DNA of 5,874 nucleotides from contig JALQSZ010000099.1 in the NCBI GenBank assembly GCA_023264135.1, positions 1 to 5,874 of the forward strand, read 5' to 3'. The stretch comes from Acidimicrobiales bacterium. GTDB lineage: Bacteria > Actinomycetota > Acidimicrobiia > Acidimicrobiales > Acidimicrobilacustridaceae. Shown here in pieces: positions 1 through 5,773 of the stretch. The first letter of the stretch is position 1. Every line of letters starts with the position of its first letter. The notes under the pieces are model-generated. The model saw nothing but the letters and a program-made list of their open reading frames with translations, had not been told where the DNA came from and did no database searches. Made by a program: the position numbers and the translations under genes.

Positions 1-555
1 GTTCCACATTTCCGTCAGCGTGAAATCGTCAGGGCCGACCGTGTAACTGCCGACTGCAAAACACAGCGATTGTGAGGAACAAGAAACATCGGAGAAACGG
101 CTCGGATGGATGCTTCCCGGAACCGGAACCGGTGTTGACGTCCACGAGGAACCGTTCCATGTCAGAGCGAGAGGTTGAAGGTCTGCCCCATTGTCGTAAT
201 ACCCCACGGCGACACAAAACGAACTCGAAACACACGAGACCGAGGTAAGCGTATTGACCAACACGGCACTTGTATTCGGTGATGGCATCACCGTCCACGC
301 AGTTCCATTCCACTGAATCGCGAGCGTTTGCAAAGAGGACCCGTTACTGAAGTCACCTACCGCGACGCAGAAGTTGGACGACACACAAGAAACCGAATTC
401 AAAACATTGCCCTGACTGCCGATCACGCTCGGGCCGGGAACGATTGACCAGGCTGATCCGTTCCAGACTTCGATCAAGGTTTCGTTCGAAACGCCGGTAT
501 CCCACAAGCCGACGGCAACACAATTTGTGGGAGACGTACACGCGGTGTCGTTCAA
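1..555 (-). repeat. Tandem 153-bp coding repeat, about 3.6 copies
   Basis: Within the secreted protein gene, units span 555-403, 402-250, 249-97 and 96-1 (truncated by the edge). The period is exactly 51 codons, with no insertion or deletion between copies. Conservation is clearer at protein level (C-x5-C-(V/F)-A-V-G and W-N-G-x-x-W) than at DNA level, so these are old, diverged duplications. More copies are expected to the left of the window. Confidence 0.85.
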
Positions 556-696
556 TTGATTGAGCAGACCAACGCCATTATTCGGACTCGGCACCGCGGT
601 CACCGTGTCGACAGCTGCCCCAGCTGGCGTTGCAACAAACGCGAGACCAATGATCAACAAGACGACTGCAGCAACTGCTCCAAGCACTCGCTTCAT
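1..696 (-). CDS. Secreted protein of 51-residue Cys/Trp repeats (5' part only, runs off left edge)
   Basis: Reading leftward from ATG 696-694, 232 codons are open to the window edge with no stop, so the C-terminus is missing. An AAGGAAG ribosome-binding site (704-710) lies 7 bases upstream of the ATG. Residues 1-27 form a signal peptide: K2-R3, a hydrophobic core (about 4-22), then the A-G-A cleavage motif at 25-27. The mature part consists of tandem repeats of exactly 51 residues starting at 48, 99, 150 and 201, the fourth cut by the edge. Each carries C-x5-C (53/59, 104/110, 155/161, 206/212), then (V/F)-A-V-G, then W-N-G-x-x-W (first Trp at 78, 129, 180, 231). The two Cys could form a disulfide outside the cell, and the pattern suggests beta-rich, perhaps propeller-like, blades; both are inferences. 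Similar repeat proteins occur in actinobacteria without a firm function. It lies 123 bases downstream of the P450 stop; co-transcription is possible but not shown. Confidence 0.85.
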   Translation of the reverse strand, partial: MKRVLGAVAAVVLLIIGLAFVATPAGAAVDTVTAVPSPNNGVGLLNQLNDTACTSPTNCVAVGLWDTGVSNETLIEVWNGSAWSIVPGPSVIGSQGNVLNSVSCVSSNFCVAVGDFSNGSSLQTLAIQWNGTAWTVMPSPNTSAVLVNTLTSVSCVSSSFCVAVGYYDNGADLQPLALTWNGSSWTSTPVPVPGSIHPSRFSDVSCSSQSLCFAVGSYTVGPDDFTLTEMWN

Positions 697-819
697 TTCA
701 CATCTTCCTTTTTGGCCCCGATACGCCCCGATGTCCATCCGACTGGACCGCCAAACCGTACCGGATAACGGACTGCCTCATCACAATCGGATCGCAATCT
801 GGTCACGATCCTTGGCCGA

Positions 820-1995
820 TCAGGACCTGAGGCGAACCACCAGTTCCTCGGGGCCGCGGATGACGTTGCTTGCCCACTCAAGCCGTTGTTCCGGCAACTC
901 TGAGTTCGGAAACCGACGGGCCACCTCACCCAGGACCACATTCAGTTCTAAACGGGCCAACCAACTCCCGATGCAGGTGTGAGGCCCTTTGCCAAAGGCA
1001 ATGTGATGGCGCGCATCAGCGCGAGTGATGTCGAGTGAGTTCGCAGTGTCGCCCCATTGCGCTGCGTCTCGATTGGCCGACGCGATCCAACACAAGACTT
1101 CTTTGCCCTTTGGAATCGTGACGCCCGCGATTTCAATCTCTTCCTCGGTCGACCGTCGGAAGTAGTGCGCTGTCGGTTCAAACCGCAGCACCTCTTCCAC
1201 CGCATTGTCCAACAACTGTGGTTGCGCAACCAGCGTTTCCCATTGCGATCGATTCGTGAGCAGCGCGTGAAAGCTCAGTGCAAGTTGATTCACCGTCGTG
1301 TGCATGCCGGCCAAATAGAACGTGTGAATGAACGGCACGACCTGTTCGGGCGCCATCACCTCCCCTGCATCTGCCGCAACGATGACGGCCGAAAACAAAT
1401 CATCGCCGGGGTGACGACGCTTCCACTCCGCGACTTCTTCGATGTGGTCCTTCAAAAGTGCCGACGCCGCGAGATCTTCTTGAAGTTGCTCGGGACTGAG
1501 AAACGCATCAATCAAGTCGAGACTTTTCCATGTCCATGAGCGCAAGAGGTCCGGGTCGTCCACTTCGGGAATACCAAGCAAATCGCAGGTGAGTTTGTAC
1601 GGGAGCACAAACCCGATTTCTTCCACGACATGGAGTTCGCTGCCGTCGGTTTTGTCGGCGAGCGCATCATCAACAATTTGCTCAATGCGCTGTCGATGAC
1701 GTTGCACCGATCGATTGCTCAATGCCGGTGAAATCACGCGCCGCGCCAACGTATGCCCCGGCCCATCTGCAGCAAATGGATTACCCGGAAAATGTTTGTG
1801 GCGATCGGGGCCTTGCGCATGACCTCGCACAATTTGCGAGAGTCCCGTCTCGACGGCATCAAACGAAAGGAGAAACACGCGACCTGAACCGGGATCGACG
1901 ACCACCGGCCCCAGCTCACGCCAACGTTGAAGAACCGGAAATGGATCGCGCAAATACACAGGATCATTCGGCGTAAACGACTCTGGCGCAGTCAT
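820..1995 (-). CDS. Cytochrome P450 (soluble bacterial class)
   Basis: A 391-residue heme-thiolate monooxygenase, the usual length for a soluble bacterial P450. Landmarks: N-terminal R-D-P-F-P (16-20); C-helix H81-x3-R85; K-helix E-x-x-R (E268-R271); and the heme loop F-G-K-G-P-H-T-C-I-G at 334-343 with Cys341 as the iron ligand. The I-helix motif reads A-G-M-H-T-T (229-234). Its Thr pair is normal, but His232 stands where most family members have Asp or Glu. The frame stays open upstream to a GTG at 2301, but those 102 extra residues do not resemble a P450 N-terminus, so I start at the ATG before T-A-P-E-S. A GTG at 2004-2002 with GGGAG (2014-2018) 9 bases upstream is a good alternative, adding three residues. 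Electrons must come from a ferredoxin and reductase not encoded here. The substrate cannot be inferred. Confidence 0.93.
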   Translation of the reverse strand: MTAPESFTPNDPVYLRDPFPVLQRWRELGPVVVDPGSGRVFLLSFDAVETGLSQIVRGHAQGPDRHKHFPGNPFAADGPGHTLARRVISPALSNRSVQRHRQRIEQIVDDALADKTDGSELHVVEEIGFVLPYKLTCDLLGIPEVDDPDLLRSWTWKSLDLIDAFLSPEQLQEDLAASALLKDHIEEVAEWKRRHPGDDLFSAVIVAADAGEVMAPEQVVPFIHTFYLAGMHTTVNQLALSFHALLTNRSQWETLVAQPQLLDNAVEEVLRFEPTAHYFRRSTEEEIEIAGVTIPKGKEVLCWIASANRDAAQWGDTANSLDITRADARHHIAFGKGPHTCIGSWLARLELNVVLGEVARRFPNSELPEQRLEWASNVIRGPEELVVRLRS

Positions 1996-2308
1996 CGGCT
2001 CCACGCCTGAAGGCTCCCATCGAATGAATGAATCGTCAACGCGCAAACGCTGAACATCCCTGGCGCTGACGAAACAGATGCCGATCCTGTCGATTCCAAT
2101 CGCTTTTGATTCACCGGCTGGTCGAGCAGCGATTGAAGTTGCTGCACGATTCCTGAAATTCGCGGCGTTGCCATGTGGATCGGATCGACGCGTTCTTCGT
2201 AATTTCCAGCGAATCTTCTGCAGCGATGTAAATCTCATGCTGATAAGAAATCGATTCAACACCACCGGGATGACCCCGTCGTTGGATCCCTCCCGAGACA
2301 CAACGAAA
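1996..2308. other. Unassigned 300-bp region upstream of the P450 gene
   Basis: This stretch lies between the P450 start and the terminator of the fasciclin unit and should hold the P450 promoter. I see no convincing -35/-10 pair and no copy of the TCATCCG-N16-CGGAGTAG promoter. Minus-strand open frames cross it, including a 60-codon one (2174-1992) whose stop overlaps the P450 ATG in an ATGA. None has a ribosome-binding site or a recognisable product. A short GAATGAATGAAT tetranucleotide repeat lies at 2022-2033. It may be a leader or the remains of a decayed gene. Confidence 0.5.
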
Positions 2309-2333
2309 CGGGCCCGGGGAAACCCCGGGCCCG
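2309..2333 (-). terminator. Rho-independent terminator of the fasciclin gene
   Basis: An 11-bp perfect GC-rich stem (2309-2319 with 2323-2333) closes on a three-base loop (AAA on the plus strand). On the minus strand it is followed by TTTCGTTGTGT, a short interrupted T tract. It begins 22 bases past the fasciclin stop codon, the normal place for a terminator. It insulates the fasciclin unit from the P450 gene. The T tract is short, but the stem is very stable. Confidence 0.85.
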
Positions 2334-2355
2334 CTCTTTCATGCAGCTGGACGAA

Positions 2356-2910
2356 CTACGGCATCAGCACGCCATCGATGACATGAATCACGCCGTTGCT
2401 ACCAACAATGTCGGTCTTCACGACGTTGACCGTGTTGCCCTTCGCATCGGTGATGGTGACCTTGCCACCATTGACATTGATGGTGAGTTCTTCACCGTTC
2501 ACGGTCTTGACCTTGCCTGGCTTCACGTCCTTGGCCAGCACTTCACCAGCAACGACGTGGTAGGTGAGGATCGACTTGAGCTGTTCCGGTGTGAGTGATG
2601 CAAGCGTTCCTGCTGGCAGCTTCGCAAACGCTTCATTTGTAGGCGCAAACACGGTGAATGGGCCTTTGCCGGAGAGAGTCTCCACGAGACCAGCCGACTT
2701 CACTGCGCCAACAAGGGTGGAGAAGTCGGCGTTGCCGACAGCAATATCAACAATGGTTTCTGACTTCATCGGGGCTGTTGTCGATGCGCTCGACTTTGCC
2801 GTTGTGTCAGACGAGATTGACTTCGAGTCGCTACTGCAAGCGACGGCACCGAGTGTCAGCGACGCTGCGACGAGAAGACCACCTACAACTTTGAAGGGAC
2901 GAATAGACAT
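2356..2910 (-). CDS. Fasciclin (FAS1) domain lipoprotein, MPT83/MPT70-like
   Basis: 184 residues. The N-terminus is a lipoprotein signal: R4 and K7, a hydrophobic core (8-22), then A-V-A-C with Cys25 as the lipidated residue. The -3 Ala is slightly off the usual Leu/Val/Ile. A Ser/Thr-rich linker (26-50) leads to a single FAS1 domain (about 51-184) with all three hallmarks: the H1 motif [11 protein letters not shown] (85-95), the Y-H pair (117-118) and an H2-like end, [10 protein letters not shown] (173-182). FAS1 domains mediate adhesion or ligand binding at the cell surface; the mycobacterial members MPT70 and MPT83 are controlled by SigK. AAGGAG (2917-2922) lies 6 bases before the ATG and fixes the start. 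It lies downstream of the anti-sigma gene but has its own ECF-type promoter at 2953-2983 and a terminator at 2309-2333. It is the likely main output of the sigma factor; the exact ligand is unknown. Confidence 0.93.
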   Translation of the reverse strand: MSIRPFKVVGGLLVAASLTLGAVACSSDSKSISSDTTAKSSASTTAPMKSETIVDIAVGNADFSTLVGAVKSAGLVETLSGKGPFTVFAPTNEAFAKLPAGTLASLTPEQLKSILTYHVVAGEVLAKDVKPGKVKTVNGEELTINVNGGKVTITDAKGNTVNVVKTDIVGSNGVIHVIDGVLMP

Positions 2911-2952
2911 GCGGAGCTCCTTGGGTTTTCAGCACCGTGATGTGCTTCACCT

Positions 2953-2983
2953 CTACTCCGAAGCCAACCCCCGGTCCGGATGA
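2953..2983 (-). promoter_or_regulatory. ECF sigma (SigK-type) promoter of the fasciclin gene
   Basis: Read on the minus strand: TCATCCG (2983-2977) as -35, a 16-base spacer, then CGGAGTAG (2960-2953) as -10, continuing AGG. The same elements at the same spacing precede the sigma gene at 4460-4490. Transcription would start near 2948, giving a leader of about 38 bases before the ATG at 2910. The arrangement recalls the mycobacterial SigK promoter, which I remember as CCATCC plus 16-17 bases plus a CCGAAT-like -10; that comparison is from memory. Confidence 0.8.
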
Positions 2984-3016
2984 CGCAGATCGAAAGTTTT
3001 TCTGAGTTTCTGAAAA

Positions 3017-3769
3017 TCAGATCAAGCGACCTGTTGCCATTGGGTTCGAAGTCGGCGAGACGCTCCCCTGAACTGGCTCACGAGTAAGAGCAAGTTCAGT
3101 CACTGCTCCGTCGATCGCGACCAATGACATCTCCGGATTTGGACCCAGCATGCCCAGCGACACCATCGTGCCATTCGCTGCTGACCAGAGTTGGTAGGTC
3201 TCGTTTTCGGGAAGTGCAGGGAGTGGACCAGACATGACAAAACCATGCCCAGCCGCATCAACAATGACGCGAACTTCCATCGTGTTGTCAGGATCGGTCA
3301 GCACGCCCTGGCGAGTGCCCGGTTTCGTTGCTGCATCGTTGGCCATAGCGGTCATTGACGCCACCGAATCAGTAGGGCTCGATGATCGAGTGACGCCGAT
3401 GAGCCCGGCACCGATAACAAAGACAACCGCAACCGCTGCCGCTGCAAGTAGCCATGGCCGACCGAAAGATGTTCGGTCAGCTCCGCGTTGGGCCGCCGTG
3501 GCCGTTGTGGAACCACCGGCAACAGCAGTTGGTTCGATCTCGGATCGGATGGACTCCCACAAACCAACAGGCGGAGCGACGTCGGCAACATCGCCGAGCG
3601 CATCAGAGGCGACCTTCAGGCGCTCAATCTCTGCTGCAATCTGCGGATCAGCTGCAGCAGCGCGCTCAACTCGGCGACGTTCAACATCGTCGACGGCATC
3701 GAGCACATACGCGCCCAGTAGTTCGGAGACGTCGTCGGTTCCGGAGTTCACGTTCGAATACTCGTTCAT
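3017..3769 (-). CDS. rskA: RskA-like transmembrane anti-sigma factor
   Basis: 250 residues. The N-terminal cytoplasmic part carries the anti-sigma signature E-L-L-G-A-Y-V-L-D-A-V (16-26) and a helical region to about 76 with W71-E-S-I. One transmembrane helix follows (about 106-126). The extracytoplasmic C-terminal domain (about 137-250) has Y-Q-L-W-S-A (192-197) and an ending like other RskA proteins (L-A-L-T-R-E-P at 226-232, then a P-T-x-N-P segment). There is no Cys in the protein, so it is not a zinc-binding (ZAS) anti-sigma factor, in keeping with RskA. It should bind and inhibit the neighbouring sigma factor and be released by stepwise membrane proteolysis. Its ATG overlaps the sigma stop as ATGA (3769-3766), and a GGAGGAGGAG tract sits just upstream inside the sigma gene, so translation is probably coupled. 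The gene symbol rests on family resemblance and position. Confidence 0.9.
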   Translation of the reverse strand: MNEYSNVNSGTDDVSELLGAYVLDAVDDVERRRVERAAAADPQIAAEIERLKVASDALGDVADVAPPVGLWESIRSEIEPTAVAGGSTTATAAQRGADRTSFGRPWLLAAAAVAVVFVIGAGLIGVTRSSSPTDSVASMTAMANDAATKPGTRQGVLTDPDNTMEVRVIVDAAGHGFVMSGPLPALPENETYQLWSAANGTMVSLGMLGPNPEMSLVAIDGAVTELALTREPVQGSVSPTSNPMATGRLI

Positions 3770-4359
3770 CGCTCCTCCTCCGGTCCACCATCTCCAAGTA
3801 ACGACGACAAACGTCGCAGCCCTGTTCGAATTCGACTCTTTACTGTCCCCTCGGGAAGATCCAGTCGGACAGCAACGTCACGATAGGAAGCGCCTCCGTA
3901 ATAGGCCAACACGATTGGGCGGCGCTCATCAGGATCGAGCGACTCAAGTGCACTTCGAATCCGATCCGACTCTATCGATGCAATGACATCAGATTCGAGA
4001 TCGTCGATTGGCCTGACATCAACAGCGACAGATCGATCCTCACGTTTCCGTCGCGCCTCTTCAGAACGGACTCGCTCAACTGATCGGCTGTGCGCTTGAC
4101 GCTGAAGGAACGACCGCAAGGTCCCCCGATTTGGATCGAATCGATGCGGCTCATTCCAGAGTCGAAGGAAGAGTTCCTGCGTGACGTCTTCAGCAAGCGA
4201 ATCATCACCAAGGACCCTGCGGCTCAGTCCATACACCGCACCGCCGTGCTGCCGATAGACCTCGGCCAACGACTCAGGATCACGGTTGATAATTCCCGCG
4301 ATGAGATCAACATCCGTCGCAATCGCGAAAGCTGGGGCAGATGTTCGACGCAGAGGCAT
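3766..4359 (-). CDS. sigK: ECF RNA polymerase sigma factor, SigK-like
   Basis: With the chosen ATG (4359) the protein has 197 residues, close to mycobacterial SigK (187 from memory). Sigma region 2 spans about 33-99, with V-Y-G-L-S-R-R-V-L-G-D (42-52) and the -10 binding stretch around E-D-V-T-Q-E-L-F-L-R-L-W (57-68). Region 4 spans about 133-186, with A-Y-Y-G-G-A-S-Y-R-D-V (152-162) and the helix-turn-helix ending G-T-V-K-S-R-I-R (171-178). The Y-Y-G-G segment and following helix closely resemble SigK. The frame is open to a GTG at 4455 (229 residues), with ATG codons at 4404 and 4359. The GTG appears to have a GGAG site 7 bases upstream, but that GGAG is part of the promoter -10 at 4460-4467. 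I prefer 4359 because the family length fits and GGTGGGG lies about 9-16 bases upstream; 4404 is possible. It directs transcription of its own operon and, by inference, of the fasciclin gene. The family call is secure; the start is not. Confidence 0.88.
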   Translation of the reverse strand: MPLRRTSAPAFAIATDVDLIAGIINRDPESLAEVYRQHGGAVYGLSRRVLGDDSLAEDVTQELFLRLWNEPHRFDPNRGTLRSFLQRQAHSRSVERVRSEEARRKREDRSVAVDVRPIDDLESDVIASIESDRIRSALESLDPDERRPIVLAYYGGASYRDVAVRLDLPEGTVKSRIRTGLRRLSSLLGDGGPEEER

Positions 4360-4410
4360 AGGACGAGACCCCCACCGTGGCACAAACCGGGCGTTTTGAG
4401 GCATCGGGAC

Positions 4411-4436
4411 AGAGAGATCTCGGTTGTTTTCTCTCT
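4411..4436 (-). promoter_or_regulatory. Possible hairpin in the sigma gene leader
   Basis: AGAGAGA (4411-4417) is complementary to TCTCTCT (4430-4436) across a 12-base loop, and contains part of an alternative 8-base palindrome GAGATCTC (4414-4421). If transcription starts near 4455, it lies in the 5' leader just before the ATG at 4404. It could modulate initiation, but purine/pyrimidine runs of this kind also arise by chance. Confidence 0.3.
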
Positions 4437-4459
4437 CAAGCGGCAGAAGCGTCACGCCT

Positions 4460-4490
4460 CTACTCCGATCCTGAGGTCAAAAACGGATGA
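4460..4490 (-). promoter_or_regulatory. Autoregulatory ECF (SigK-type) promoter of the sigma operon
   Basis: On the minus strand: TCATCCG (4490-4484) as -35, 16 bases, then CGGAGTAG (4467-4460) as -10. A 12-base block TCGGAGTAGAGG (4468-4457) is identical to the fasciclin promoter (2961-2950), and the -35 heptamer is also identical. Predicted transcription start is near 4455. The intervening 16 bases differ almost completely between the two sites, as expected of a promoter spacer. Confidence 0.82.
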
Positions 4491-4500
4491 TGGCCATCCG
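4484..4500. promoter_or_regulatory. Palindrome covering the sigma -35 element
   Basis: CGGATG (4484-4489) and CATCCG (4495-4500) are inverted around 5 bases, with a perfect 10-base palindrome GATGGCCATC (4489-4498) overlapping the right half-site. This places a -35-like CATCCG on each strand. On the plus strand no CGGAGTAG-like -10 follows at 16 bases, so a matching divergent promoter is not supported. A regulator site is an alternative. Confidence 0.4.
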
Positions 4501-4520
4501 AAGTAGGTTCACCCCTACTT
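4501..4520. promoter_or_regulatory. Operator-like inverted repeat in the divergent intergenic region
   Basis: AAGTAGG (4501-4507) and CCTACTT (4514-4520) form a perfect 7-base inverted repeat around TTCACC. It lies 34 bases before the FUSC gene ATG and abuts the sigma -35 region. Size and position suit a dimeric repressor such as a TetR-family protein, or a small leader hairpin. No T tract follows, so it is not a terminator. Confidence 0.45.
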
Positions 4521-4554
4521 TGCGATGCACAGTCGCCTGCGACGGAGATTTCAG

Positions 4555-5763
4555 ATGACTTCAGTTCAAGACACCACGCCAAAAATGCCCCTTGCGACAA
4601 TCGTCATTCGGCGCACGGCGATCGCCATTGCGCTCTTCCTTCTGATCATCGTTCCGTCGGCGGTCTTGCTCGTCATCACCAAGCAACCCTCGGCGACCTA
4701 CGCATCGATGGGCGCACTGATCGGGGCATTCGCCCTTCTCGCTGGTGGCCTTCGCATTGGCATCCTCACGTCACTAGTTGCGGCGCTCCTTGCACCGCTC
4801 GCAATTGTTGCGGGCCTTTCGCCCATTACCGGTGCCGTCTTGATGATTCTGATGACGCTGATGGTTGGCCGTCTCTCGCTCTTTGGCCTGCACCGCGCAA
4901 CGATGCTCGTGCCGATCTTCTTGGCCTGGCCGATGCTTTCGCCGATTCCATGGCTTCCCCGCATGGAACTTGGACAACTCAAAACCATCCTCACCAATAA
5001 CGGCCTGACCTTCGCCGACGCTTTAAGCAAAGCCAAAGCGGCTGGCGGCGGCGCATCATCAGGCTCGAGTGCCACCACCTTGCATCACGCGATGGTCGAC
5101 CTTCGACTCGACACCACCTACCTCACGTGGGTCATCGTCTTCTTCTTTGTGGGCGCGATTGTTCCTGTCGTGCTCCTGCACTTCATCCTCCGCAAACGCA
5201 ATCTTCCAAAGCCCAAGCCAAACCCGCGTAGCGAAGCACTCAACTACACGATCACGATCTGCGTCTTGACCGGTGTGGCGATGTACTACTTCATCGATCA
5301 CCCCAAGCAAACCTCTGGGTCGTTCTTCATCGCCACGATCCTCGTACTTACCCAAGTTGGCAGCGACATCGAGTGGAAGCTCACGCTTCAACGTGTGCTC
5401 GGAACCTTTGCTGGCCTCGTTGCGCTCATGGGACTCATGGCGCTCATGGGACACGCGAAGTACACCGACGTCGTGGGCATTCCGATGCCGGTCAACCTCT
5501 ACATCGTCGGAGCGGTGTTCGGCGTCGGTGCAATCATCGCCAAGTTCAGCCCACGCCAATGGATCTATTACATCCTCATCACGCCATGCGCAGCGCTGCT
5601 GAACGCGTACACCGTGAGTGCAGCAAGCGATATTGGCAAGCAGCGCTTGGTCGACAATCTCGTTGGCGCTGCACTTGTGATTGTTGCTGCAGGCATCACC
5701 ATTGGTGCCGGTCGACTCAAATCAGCGAGCACCCCGAACAACACTGCAGTCGTGAGCTCGTAG
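4555..5763 (+). CDS. FUSC-family integral membrane protein (putative aromatic acid exporter type)
   Basis: 402 residues with about ten to twelve hydrophobic segments in two halves. The first half has segments near 20-41, 50-66, 70-88, 90-107 and 114-130. A hydrophilic Gly/Ser/Ala-rich stretch follows (about 135-187, including G-G-G-A-S-S-G at 164-170). The second half has segments near 188-211, 231-247, 256-268, 281-299, 313-331, 335-352 and 368-386. The fusaric-acid-resistance/YccS signature appears as R280-V-L-G-T-F-A-G287, with a second R-L-V-D-N-L-V-G at 364-371, like the R-x-x-x-T/N-x-x-G pattern of the family. Related proteins export aromatic acids or are of unknown role; the substrate here is unknown. 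The ATG at 4555 has GGAG (4544-4547) 7 bases upstream. An in-frame ATG at 4525 lacks any such site, so I reject the ten extra residues. It is divergent from the sigma gene and convergent with the gene entering from the right, 10 bases separating the stops. Confidence 0.78.
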   Translation: MTSVQDTTPKMPLATIVIRRTAIAIALFLLIIVPSAVLLVITKQPSATYASMGALIGAFALLAGGLRIGILTSLVAALLAPLAIVAGLSPITGAVLMILMTLMVGRLSLFGLHRATMLVPIFLAWPMLSPIPWLPRMELGQLKTILTNNGLTFADALSKAKAAGGGASSGSSATTLHHAMVDLRLDTTYLTWVIVFFFVGAIVPVVLLHFILRKRNLPKPKPNPRSEALNYTITICVLTGVAMYYFIDHPKQTSGSFFIATILVLTQVGSDIEWKLTLQRVLGTFAGLVALMGLMALMGHAKYTDVVGIPMPVNLYIVGAVFGVGAIIAKFSPRQWIYYILITPCAALLNAYTVSAASDIGKQRLVDNLVGAALVIVAAGITIGAGRLKSASTPNNTAVVSS

Positions 5764-5773
5764 TTCGAACTCG

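Noticed and set aside
789..811. Inverted repeat GGATCG-N11-CGATCC just after the P450 stop, considered as a terminator
   Set aside because: Only a 6-base stem with an 11-base loop, part of it inside the stop-proximal region, and no T tract on the minus strand.
693..941. 82-codon minus-strand frame ending in an ATGA overlap with the repeat protein start
   Set aside because: Most of it overlaps the P450 C-terminus in another frame and its product is unlike any family I know; the ATGA overlap is probably chance.
560..982. 140-codon plus-strand open frame
   Set aside because: It is antisense to the signal-peptide end of the repeat protein and the P450 C-terminus, with no ribosome-binding site or coherent product.
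1057..1539. 160-codon plus-strand open frame
   Set aside because: Antisense to the P450 core, including the E-x-x-R and I-helix coding region; no ribosome-binding site or recognisable product.
1996..2301. 102-residue N-terminal extension of the P450 from GTG 2301
   Set aside because: The extension is Arg-rich and unlike any P450 N-terminus, GTG 2301 has no ribosome-binding site, and the start at 1995 (or 2004) gives the normal family length.
2984..3016. AT-rich imperfect hairpin after the anti-sigma stop, considered as a terminator
   Set aside because: The best pairing is about five A-T-rich bases. Read-through from the sigma operon into the fasciclin gene cannot be excluded, but a terminator is not supported.
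3234..3986. 250-codon plus-strand open frame
   Set aside because: It lies opposite the anti-sigma and sigma genes. Its Ala/Ser/Thr/Arg-rich product has no domain logic, and the minus strand has clear families, motifs and a coupled overlap. It is an antisense shadow.
4495..4524. A matching SigK-type promoter on the plus strand for the FUSC gene
   Set aside because: CATCCG is present at 4495-4500, but the sequence 16 bases on (ACTTTGCG) does not resemble CGGAGTAG.
5059..5559. 166-codon minus-strand open frame inside the FUSC gene
   Set aside because: Its His/Asp/Glu/Arg-rich product is what the reverse strand of a membrane-protein gene typically gives; the plus-strand protein has coherent membrane segments and the FUSC signature.
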